Positions 58,371 through 64,000 of a DNA stretch of 64,000 bases are shown one piece after another. Position 1 is the first letter of the stretch. Each line of letters begins with the position of its first letter. Source of the DNA: a virus. The stretch is from IMG/VR virus record IMGVR_UViG_3300035670_000085, positions 1-64,000 of that record; one strand, 5' to 3'. The translations under genes and the position numbers were made by a program. The notes below the pieces were generated by a model. It was given only the letters and a program-made list of their open reading frames with translations. It had not been told where the DNA came from and did not search any database.

Positions 58371-58880
58371 TCAAGCACTTTTTTCATCATTTTTAAAAAT
58401 AAACCATTTAGGAACTGGCCTTTTTGTCCATTTTGCTATATGTTGCTTCTCGCCGATGTAATAGTTTCTATATGCTTGTACAGGATCATTACATCTATAC
58501 TGATCTGGCATACACTGGACAAAAGGGGTACGTTCAAGTTGATCAAAAGTATACATAGTTGTTGTAGTGCTTACACTATTTAGAAACTCTGTAATTTTTA
58601 TAAAAGATAGATGACTTGTACACTTATTATAACGAAATTCATATTCAGCATTTAAAGAGTATAGCAGATCTACTAAATATTCAAAATTACCAAAAGATTT
58701 ACCTGCCCACTTAACGCATGGATGATTTTTATGTGTTGATTTATATGGTGCATTAAAACCCTTCTCGTTAAGCACGGTACACAAAATTTGTGATGTTTCT
58801 AGTATCATTTTTATACAGTGTCTATTATTGTAATATGACACGCTTTTTTCAATGTTGTTGTCTAGTATAAATATGTTCAT
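58371..58880 (-). CDS. Conserved phage protein, possible DNA glycosylase-type fold
   Basis: 169 aa. NIFILDNNIEKSVSYYNNRH, CIKMILETSQILC, THKNHPCVKWAG and LNAEYEFRYNK form a pattern common to a family of phage proteins sometimes linked with pyrimidine-dimer glycosylases (Pyr_excise-like). His and Glu residues in the first 30 positions could be functional, but the catalytic assignment is not certain. Overlaps the upstream gene by 4 bases. Confidence 0.5.
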   Translation of the reverse strand: MNIFILDNNIEKSVSYYNNRHCIKMILETSQILCTVLNEKGFNAPYKSTHKNHPCVKWAGKSFGNFEYLVDLLYSLNAEYEFRYNKCTSHLSFIKITEFLNSVSTTTTMYTFDQLERTPFVQCMPDQYRCNDPVQAYRNYYIGEKQHIAKWTKRPVPKWFIFKNDEKSA

Positions 58881-59059
58881 ACGTTTTTTTCCTTATATTT
58901 TACTTGAACATAATAAAAATCCAGTGTCTCAGAAATACAATTCAATTTTGAGTTATATTTTTCTTCTTCACATTTTGCCCCTTTATCAAAAAAGTAGCAT
59001 TTCAAACATGGTGCGCCATCAGTTGGATCAGCAAGTTTCTTTTTAAGATAAATTTTCAT
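58877..59059 (-). CDS. Small Cys-rich protein
   Basis: 60 aa. PTDGAPCLKCYFFDKGAKCE and LNCISETLDFYYVQ give four Cys in the order of the small CK-x-C family at 55156 and 57124, so it may be a diverged member. First gene after the promoter candidate at 59071. Confidence 0.6.
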   Translation of the reverse strand: MKIYLKKKLADPTDGAPCLKCYFFDKGAKCEEEKYNSKLNCISETLDFYYVQVKYKEKNV

Positions 59060-59070
59060 ATCACTATTCC

Positions 59071-59110
59071 TATATATACAATATAATATATTTACCCAAA
59101 AAATACAATA
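59071..59110 (-). promoter_or_regulatory. Early-type promoter candidate
   Basis: Minus strand: ATTGTATTTT, then GGGTAAATATATTATATTG and TATATATAGG, matching the TATATTATATTGTATATA element at 23545 and 61208. Confidence 0.5.
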
Positions 59111-59188
59111 CTTTTTTTTTAAATTATGAAAAAAAGTTAAATTTTTTATTGTACTTATAATTACAAATTACTATTAAAATTTATATAC

Positions 59189-59872
59189 TCATTTTATATT
59201 ATAAATTTTTTGTGCAATTTTCCTTTTTAATCCAGTAACATATGCTTGAGATTTTTTCATCTCTTTAGCTATATCTTTTTGAACCCATCCATCAAGAAGT
59301 TTTTCTACAAGAAACATTTCTGCTTCGTTGAGAGTTTTTAATTTAGAGTTAAAATCTATTTCATCACATAGCTTTTGAGTGAAATCTTCTTTGGTGGCTC
59401 TAGTAATTCTTTCCACTGTTTTTTGAAAGATATTATTAACACGAGAACTTGTAGCATCTCCCATCACATCATCAAAGTAACATTCACTCACTCCGTACTT
59501 ATAAATTCTATTCCTATTTCCAACATAATCAATTCTAAGTGACATATATGTTTGATAGAACATTTTATTTGTTTTATAACTATGATCTATTCTATTAATA
59601 TCAATTTTAGTATTCATATTTTCAAGCATTCTATATTGTAACTCTTCTTTATAATCTTCAACATCTCTACTTCCATCATATGTGTGAAATTCTTTCCATA
59701 ATTTAAATGCATATACATCAATAACATCTTTATGTCGATTATTTAATTCTACTATAGCTTTTTGACACATACCACAACTTTTATTAATATTATTTCCGGG
59801 ACATTTTTGGCAACGATACATTTTTATCAATTCTTTGTCTGGCATTGTTGTCAAATCAGTATAATAATTCAT
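59189..59872 (-). CDS. Putative RNA polymerase sigma factor
   Basis: 227 aa, AAGGAG before the ATG. Residues about 28-45 contain CQKCPGNN and CGMCQKAIVELNNRH, two Cys pairs. Residues about 45-90 (VIDVYAFKLWKEFHTYDG, VEDYKEELQYRMLENM) resemble sigma region 2. The C-terminus (LNEAEMFLVEKLLDGWVQKD, MKKSQAYVTGLKRKIAQK) is a region-4-type helix-turn-helix. T4 gp55 is the late sigma factor, and the window has a T4-late-like motif, so this is a candidate reader. The zinc-like N-terminal insert is unusual. Confidence 0.65.
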   Translation of the reverse strand: MNYYTDLTTMPDKELIKMYRCQKCPGNNINKSCGMCQKAIVELNNRHKDVIDVYAFKLWKEFHTYDGSRDVEDYKEELQYRMLENMNTKIDINRIDHSYKTNKMFYQTYMSLRIDYVGNRNRIYKYGVSECYFDDVMGDATSSRVNNIFQKTVERITRATKEDFTQKLCDEIDFNSKLKTLNEAEMFLVEKLLDGWVQKDIAKEMKKSQAYVTGLKRKIAQKIYNIK

Positions 59873-59881
59873 ATGATCTCC

Positions 59882-60418
59882 TTATAGTGTTATTAGTTCA
59901 AAAGTTCTATAAATATTTGAATTCTTTCCATCAATAAACATATCATAATTAATCAAATCCATCTCTTCTTTCAATTGCTCATCAAACTCATAACGAGCAT
60001 AACCATTATTAAATATCCATTCACATATTTTTTCATCAGATTCAAATTTCTTTAAATTTTCTAAAAAAATTTTCTTATCTTTTTGAGTTAATATTTTCAT
60101 TTCATTATCAGATAAAGTTGTTGCTGTATATCCTCCATATTTTTTTGTATTTCTGTCTGGTCTCCAATGCACTTGAATTCCAAAACTTTTTTCTTTAGAA
60201 TACCACAAATATCTATCTTCGATATTTGTTTTTTTATTGTCAATAAGCCAATCTATTCCTTTTTTAAGTAAATTTTCATATACTGTAATATCCTCTCCAA
60301 CTCTTTCATGATACCTGACAACAGAATGTTCTGTATCATAAATAAAATATCCTTTATATGTCAAGACTTTTTTAAAATATTCTTTTATAGGAAATAATGG
60401 TTCATATCGAGTTACCAT
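59882..60418 (-). CDS. Hypothetical protein with weak tag-like N-terminus
   Basis: 178 aa. It begins MVTRYEPLFPIKEY, reminiscent of RYKPLF but without Glu at position 9-10. The centre, DTEHSVVRYHERVG then GIQVHWRPDRNTK, resembles the H...R..eR pattern of DUF4258/RelE-like toxin folds, with low certainty. Starts 7 bases into the previous gene's end. Not otherwise recognised. Confidence 0.45.
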   Translation of the reverse strand: MVTRYEPLFPIKEYFKKVLTYKGYFIYDTEHSVVRYHERVGEDITVYENLLKKGIDWLIDNKKTNIEDRYLWYSKEKSFGIQVHWRPDRNTKKYGGYTATTLSDNEMKILTQKDKKIFLENLKKFESDEKICEWIFNNGYARYEFDEQLKEEMDLINYDMFIDGKNSNIYRTFELITL

Positions 60419-60615
60419 ATTTCCTCCGCTACAATCTCATCACGACATGTTAGATATCGACCAGTAATATAAAAATCTGACCTATTATAATTTGTTTTCC
60501 AGACTTCATTACAATCGATAATACCAGTAATAATATTTTCAGCAGTATCGATCCATTTAGTAGAACTGAATTTTGAATTACAAACCTCAAAAGTATGTGT
60601 CATTTTACTACTCAT
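60412..60615 (-). CDS. Small hypothetical protein
   Basis: 67 aa, MSSKMTHTFEVCNSKFSSTK at the N-terminus; beta-rich. GGAGAGTAACA precedes the ATG; an in-frame ATG four codons later is an alternative. Overlaps the next gene by 7 bases. Not recognised. Confidence 0.55.
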   Translation of the reverse strand: MSSKMTHTFEVCNSKFSSTKWIDTAENIITGIIDCNEVWKTNYNRSDFYITGRYLTCRDEIVAEEIW

Positions 60616-60617
60616 TG

Positions 60618-60974
60618 TTACTCTCCTTTTTCTTCTTTATTATTACATTCCTCTTCTTCATTATCATAATCATCTTCTTCCCAATAAATCTCATCCCCTT
60701 TAGTAAAAATCATTTCATATATTTCTTCTTCCATAATATCTAGCAAATCTTCTGGAACTTCCATAAAAAATACTTGATTTTTCATAAAATAAAAATGAAC
60801 TATGTATTCATCAAATTCAGGATCATCTCCACAATCTGAAAATAACGGACTGTCCGGATTATTACATGGTGGAGCCGGTCTTGTTGGAGTAAATCCTTTA
60901 ACTTGAATAAGTACATCAAAATTTCCATTATCTAATTTCAAAGAGGAAATAAAATCAAAATCTAATTTTTTCAT
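60618..60974 (-). CDS. Acidic hypothetical protein
   Basis: 118 aa, strongly acidic at the C-terminus (IYWEEDDYDNEEEECNNKEE), with a central FTPTRPAPPCNNPDS loop. One-base overlap with the upstream gene. Possibly a DNA mimic; not recognised. Confidence 0.6.
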   Translation of the reverse strand: MKKLDFDFISSLKLDNGNFDVLIQVKGFTPTRPAPPCNNPDSPLFSDCGDDPEFDEYIVHFYFMKNQVFFMEVPEDLLDIMEEEIYEMIFTKGDEIYWEEDDYDNEEEECNNKEEKGE

Positions 60975-61186
60975 TATTTTACCCTTATTATTTTATTTTC
61001 GATATTAGCTATTTGACTTTTAATAGCTATGAGATTCTTTTTTAAGGATGGCAAAATACTCCCATAATATTCTTGCATATAAGGAGAAGTAGCATAGGCT
61101 TTTTCTCCTCTTGCATATTCTCTTGCATCATTATAAATAGCAGTATGTTTATCAAGCATTTTGTATAATTTGATTAAATCAGTCAT
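60974..61186 (-). CDS. Small helical protein
   Basis: 70 aa, MTDLIKLYKMLDKHTAIYND; two or three helices. First gene after the promoter at 61208, AAGGAG upstream. Not recognised. Confidence 0.6.
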   Translation of the reverse strand: MTDLIKLYKMLDKHTAIYNDAREYARGEKAYATSPYMQEYYGSILPSLKKNLIAIKSQIANIENKIIRVK

Positions 61187-61207
61187 ATTAATTCTCCTTA
61201 ATCTAAT

Positions 61208-61251
61208 CTAATATATACAATATAATATAATATATAAAAAATGTAAACAAC
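61208..61251 (-). promoter_or_regulatory. Early-type promoter candidate
   Basis: Minus strand: GTTGTTTACATTTTTTATA then TATTATATTATATTG and TATATATTAG. Its TTGTTTAC and TATATTATATTGTATATA blocks are also at 23545. Confidence 0.6.
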
Positions 61252-61260
61252 TTTTTTATA

Positions 61261-61301
61261 AAAATAAAAAAAAGTTCAATTTTTTAGTGTAAATTGAACT
61301 T
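61261..61301 (-). terminator. Rho-independent terminator for the leftward gene at 61340
   Basis: AAGTTCAATTT and AAATTGAACTT pair perfectly (11 bp, 8-base loop). On the minus strand the hairpin is followed by a run of eight T, A and more T. It sits directly upstream of the promoter candidate at 61208 and separates two leftward units. Confidence 0.85.
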
Positions 61302-61339
61302 AAAGATTGATATAAAAATTTTTATATATTAAATAAAAA

Positions 61340-61678
61340 TTATTCAATTCCGCATTGAATAGGTCTTCCATATTCATCGAGTTTATACATAACATTTAGA
61401 ATCATTTGTTTTTCTGTTTGAGTATGCTTTTTACCATTTTTTATTATTGTAGACGTAACAACATACATAACTTGATTATTTTGACATACTTCAATCATTG
61501 ATACATTTGATTCTAGAATAGCACTAACATCTTGATACATTAGATCTGGATAATTTTTTTCCTCCACAGTATTATTAGTCACATTAGTTATTTTTTTATT
61601 TCCTGTATCATCATCACAGGAGAAATACAAAAAAGATAAACACACTACAATAAAACATAGAAAAATTTGTTTAATCAT
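61340..61678 (-). CDS. Small lipoprotein
   Basis: 112 aa. Signal peptide of about 19 residues ending LYFSC followed by DDDTGN, a good lipoprotein signature. The mature part has NVTNNTVEEKNYPDLMYQD and a beta-rich C-terminus. 4-base overlap with the metallohydrolase upstream and a terminator downstream. A surface-exclusion role is possible. Confidence 0.7.
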   Translation of the reverse strand: MIKQIFLCFIVVCLSFLYFSCDDDTGNKKITNVTNNTVEEKNYPDLMYQDVSAILESNVSMIEVCQNNQVMYVVTSTIIKNGKKHTQTEKQMILNVMYKLDEYGRPIQCGIE

Positions 61679-62124
61679 TCGACCTCCTTAATATATTTAA
61701 CTTTATTTTTAATAAAAATTTCAATAGCAGTTTGATAAGTATTTTCTCCCAAAATATGAAAAATTAAATTAAGATACATATCAGCATATTCTATACCATG
61801 GGGAGCAATATCTCTATCAAAATAAATTCTATCACAAATTCCATGTGCTATTTCATGTAAAATTGTTGCTTGATTTTTAGACCATTTAGGAAGTTTCATA
61901 GCTATTGTATAATTATCTTCCAACCACCCATATGCTACATTTCCTTTACTGCAATAAACATGAATGTGTTTTATATTGAATTTTTTAAACCATTTATTAG
62001 CAAGAATTTCATTAAGAAAAATTTGTATTTCCGATAAATTTTTATAAAATTTCAATTCAGATTTATATTTCCGTCTGAATTGCCTATCAGAGTCATATAT
62101 TTTTTGTCTTTGAAAGTCTCTCAT
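61675..62124 (-). CDS. Putative HExxH metallohydrolase (TIGR04338-like)
   Basis: 149 aa. NQATILHEIAHGICDRIYFD then APHGIEYADMYLNLIFHIL: HExxH plus a downstream H-G-x-x-(Y/F) segment, as in TIGR04338-type metallohydrolases. Basic N-terminus (MRDFQRQKIYDSDRQFRRK). No signal peptide. 4-base overlaps with both neighbours. Substrate unknown. Confidence 0.65.
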   Translation of the reverse strand: MRDFQRQKIYDSDRQFRRKYKSELKFYKNLSEIQIFLNEILANKWFKKFNIKHIHVYCSKGNVAYGWLEDNYTIAMKLPKWSKNQATILHEIAHGICDRIYFDRDIAPHGIEYADMYLNLIFHILGENTYQTAIEIFIKNKVKYIKEVE

Positions 62125-62423
62125 ATTTTATATAATTCATTTAATCTTTTTAAATATGAAGTTGCTCCTGTATCTCCACTTGTATACCATTCTAATTCTT
62201 TAGCTCTAATAGCTAATTGTCTCAAATCAACAATAAATCTCTTCACTTCATCAAGAATAATTTCTCGTTCCTCATCTGTAGCATCTGATAACAAATCATA
62301 TTTATGATCTGTATCATTCCCATACTTTTCACATATTACTCCATCATTAATAAAATCTCTTTCAATTTCATCTGCAAGATATTCTAAATATCTATATTGA
62401 TATTGATAGTGTCCACCACTCAT
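62121..62423 (-). CDS. Conserved-looking hypothetical protein
   Basis: 100 aa, MSGGHYQYQYRYLEYLADEI at the N-terminus, helical and acidic (DATDEEREIILDEVKRFIVD). GGAAATATAACA precedes the ATG. Similar short proteins occur in other phages, but no function is known to me. Confidence 0.6.
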   Translation of the reverse strand: MSGGHYQYQYRYLEYLADEIERDFINDGVICEKYGNDTDHKYDLLSDATDEEREIILDEVKRFIVDLRQLAIRAKELEWYTSGDTGATSYLKRLNELYKI

Positions 62424-62425
62424 TG

Positions 62426-63094
62426 TTATATTTCCTCCAATATTACATCCCTCAATTTTAGTTGATTCTTTATTTGAACCATAAAAAATATACCCGGATC
62501 TTTCTTAATAGTTCGCATATCACTTTTTTCTTTCCATAAATCAGTTTTTTCGAACTTTCTATACTCATAATGTCCAATAACATATTTAATAGTCGGATAT
62601 TTTGAAATTAAGTATTCACATAGTTGTACATTTGCAATCATTTGTTCTTGTGTCAAATCATTATATCCAATATTCTCTATTCCAATAGAGCACCAATCTA
62701 GTCCTATACAATGTCTTCCAATTAACAAATCTGGCATAAGTCTATAAACAGTTCCATCTCGATCAATAATAAATTGAGTACCAACATTTAATCTTCCATA
62801 TCTTCGTATATAATTCCAAGATTTATAGTAACGACCTCTTAAAGAATCATCAAAAAAATATTCACGTATATTATCAACAGAATTACTATGATAACGAGAT
62901 TCTGTACTGTGAATAACAATAATTTTAGGATCTATTTGAACTTGTGCTTTTCCATATCTAATTCTTGTGTATTCTTTGATGTTTTTAATACGTTGTTCTG
63001 TTACTGGAATAGATTTATCCTCAATAATCAAAGTATCATTTGTTATTGAAGATAAAAATAAGATAGAACTTAAAATAATTAAATACGGTTTCAT
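62426..63094 (-). CDS. N-acetylmuramoyl-L-alanine amidase endolysin with signal peptide
   Basis: 222 aa. Residues 1-18 are a signal peptide or signal anchor (YLIILSSILFLSS). The Amidase_2 fold has KIIVIHSTESRYHS (first zinc His), GTQFIIDRDGTVYRL, GRHCIGLDWCSIGIENIG, and KYVIGHYEYRKFE with KKDPGIFF (second and third ligands). It should cut the amide bond of peptidoglycan. The Sec-type leader suggests export without a classic holin, perhaps controlled by a pinholin or the small membrane proteins nearby. 4-base overlap with the upstream gene. Confidence 0.85.
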   Translation of the reverse strand: MKPYLIILSSILFLSSITNDTLIIEDKSIPVTEQRIKNIKEYTRIRYGKAQVQIDPKIIVIHSTESRYHSNSVDNIREYFFDDSLRGRYYKSWNYIRRYGRLNVGTQFIIDRDGTVYRLMPDLLIGRHCIGLDWCSIGIENIGYNDLTQEQMIANVQLCEYLISKYPTIKYVIGHYEYRKFEKTDLWKEKSDMRTIKKDPGIFFMVQIKNQLKLRDVILEEI

Positions 63095-63345
63095 TTCTGT
63101 TCTTTACCACGCTTAACTGATTTATTTATACAGTCAGAACAATATAATTCTGGTCCACAATAATCATCATCTAGAGTATATCCAATTATGTTTTTACAAC
63201 CTGTGCCTTGACACTCTAATAGGTGTACTACATTTGGGTTTTCACAATCACATTCAGCTCCCCACAATTTAGAAGGGTATTGTTTTCCACAATTCAGACA
63301 AAGATCTTTGTTTGCGATTTGCTGAAGAGTCTCTTGTTTTGTCAT
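63091..63345 (-). CDS. Small Cys-rich zinc protein
   Basis: 84 aa with DLCLNCGKQYP, GAECDCENPNVVHLLECQGT and LYCSDCINK; at least eight Cys, so two zinc sites. 4-base overlaps on both sides. NPNVVHLLE is also similar to HPNVVEMHD in the 57124 protein. Function unknown. Confidence 0.65.
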   Translation of the reverse strand: MTKQETLQQIANKDLCLNCGKQYPSKLWGAECDCENPNVVHLLECQGTGCKNIIGYTLDDDYCGPELYCSDCINKSVKRGKEQK

Positions 63346-63485
63346 ATATCCTCCCTAAGTATTGTTTTGAATAAATAAAGTTCCTGTACATGTTTAGGAA
63401 GTTGTTCCCAATAATCTCTTACATCTAAACTATTTTTGGTTTCCTCACAATATAATTCCCATGCTAATTCTTCTCGTTTTGTCAT
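63342..63485 (-). CDS. Small hypothetical protein
   Basis: 47 aa, MTKREELAWELYCEETKNSL; helical, acidic. ATGA overlap at its end (63342-63345) and 4-base overlap at its start. GGGAGAAAA precedes the ATG. Not recognised. Confidence 0.6.
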   Translation of the reverse strand: MTKREELAWELYCEETKNSLDVRDYWEQLPKHVQELYLFKTILREDI

Positions 63486-63688
63486 ATTATTTTTCTCCCC
63501 TCAAAATAATGTTTTCTACATACTGGACATTGAATATCAATATTGTTATCTAAATCTTCATTGGTGATGAAAACCAACTCATCCTCATAAAGACAATGTA
63601 ATATTTTTCCCTGTGCTATTAACTCATCATGTGTGTATAATTGATAGGTATCACGAATAGAGCATGTTTGTAATTTAAGTTTTTCCAT
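63482..63688 (-). CDS. Small Cys-containing protein
   Basis: 68 aa. LHCLYEDELVF near the middle and CPVCRKHYFEGR at the end form a possible zinc knuckle. GGAGAAGAATA precedes the ATG. Not recognised. Confidence 0.6.
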   Translation of the reverse strand: MEKLKLQTCSIRDTYQLYTHDELIAQGKILHCLYEDELVFITNEDLDNNIDIQCPVCRKHYFEGRKII

Positions 63689-63703
63689 TATTCTTCTCCA
63701 ATA

Positions 63704-63946
63704 TTATAAATTATTTATTATTTTATACAAGTCTTGTTCAAGTTCAGAATTTTCTATACCAGTATGTTGTTCGGCTACATATTTAAAAGCTTCACATAAT
63801 CTCTCATGTATAACACTTTTTAATTTTATCATTAAATCAACACAGGTATCTGCTTGAATATAACTATTTTTTTGAATATTTTCTATAGTTATTTTTTCAG
63901 CATATTCTTCTGCAATTGAAACAAAATCCTGTGTGTAAATTTCCAT
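63704..63946 (-). CDS. Small helical protein
   Basis: 80 aa, helical throughout (FVSIAEEYAEKITIENIQKN, GIENSELEQDLYKIINNL). GGAGAAAAATA precedes the ATG. Not recognised. Confidence 0.55.
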   Translation of the reverse strand: MEIYTQDFVSIAEEYAEKITIENIQKNSYIQADTCVDLMIKLKSVIHERLCEAFKYVAEQHTGIENSELEQDLYKIINNL

Positions 63947-64000
63947 TATTTTTCTCCAATAAGTATTTCTAAACAGTGTGTTCCAACATCAATGAAAATA
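63946..64000 (-). CDS. 3' end of a gene that starts outside the window
   Basis: Minus-strand frame reading FIDVGTHCLEILIGEK then TAA, running in from the right edge and overlapping the next gene by one base. The tight overlap matches the gene chain downstream, but only about 17 codons are visible. Confidence 0.4.
   Translation of the reverse strand, partial: IFIDVGTHCLEILIGEK

Overview
The window is part of the genome of a large, very AT-rich, T4-like contractile-tailed phage. Seen directly are a gp20-type portal, a gp23-type major capsid protein, a gp21-type prohead protease joined to an acidic scaffold, a gp46-type recombination ATPase, a UvsX/RecA recombinase, a gp41/DnaB-type helicase, a flap/RNase H-type nuclease and a candidate gp27-like hub. 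Almost every gene has a Shine-Dalgarno sequence (AAGAGG, AGGAG or GGTGG). Several proteins carry lipoprotein-type signal peptides and one is a secreted amidase, which fits a Gram-negative-type low-GC host. The host cannot be named from this sequence.

Layout. 1-3140 (minus): the start of a glycosyltransferase-like gene, an AEP/PriCT-like primase candidate, and a HExxH protein. 3391-18713 (plus): a tight replication and recombination operon (candidate ssDNA-binding protein, RecA, SbcC/gp46, beta-type sliding clamp, SNF2 helicase, DHH phosphoesterase, 5' nuclease, DnaB helicase), interrupted by two free-standing homing endonucleases. 18717-39561: mainly plus-strand late genes (small Hsp20, tail proteins, an A1-like metallophosphoesterase split by an intein, hub, portal), with a minus-strand patch at 21697-23529 and a single minus gene at 28422. 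39565-51001: a dense cluster of mostly small genes. 48658-52715: protease-scaffold and major capsid genes. 52805-64000 (minus): a large homing endonuclease, then many small early-type genes plus a sigma-like factor, a metallohydrolase and an endolysin.

The most interesting system is the 39.5-51 kb cluster. More than twenty otherwise unrelated proteins (33 to 382 aa) share one N-terminal decapeptide, consensus MKRYKSLFKE or MKRYKPLFE. Its layout matches the T4 capsid-targeting sequence MKTYQEFIAE, the tag that sends internal proteins and Alt into the prohead and is cut off by the gp21 protease. The cluster sits immediately upstream of this phage's own gp21-like protease-scaffold and capsid genes. 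I infer a large arsenal of packaged and probably injected proteins. It includes a HExxH metalloprotease, a SWIM-like zinc protein, a DUF5661 protein and, outside the cluster, an ADP-ribosyltransferase-like protein (an Alt analogue) and a nucleotidyltransferase.

Regulation. A repeated motif TACTAATAAATATA stands upstream of late genes on both strands and resembles the T4 late promoter TATAAATA; the sigma-like protein at 59189 is a candidate reader. A second AT-rich motif (TTGTTTAC then TATATTATA) precedes minus-strand early genes. A structured RNA of about 180 nt ending in a strong terminator lies at 37715-37894, and the capsid gene has a leader with a row of similar small hairpins. No tRNA genes, CRISPR arrays or insertion sequences were recognised.
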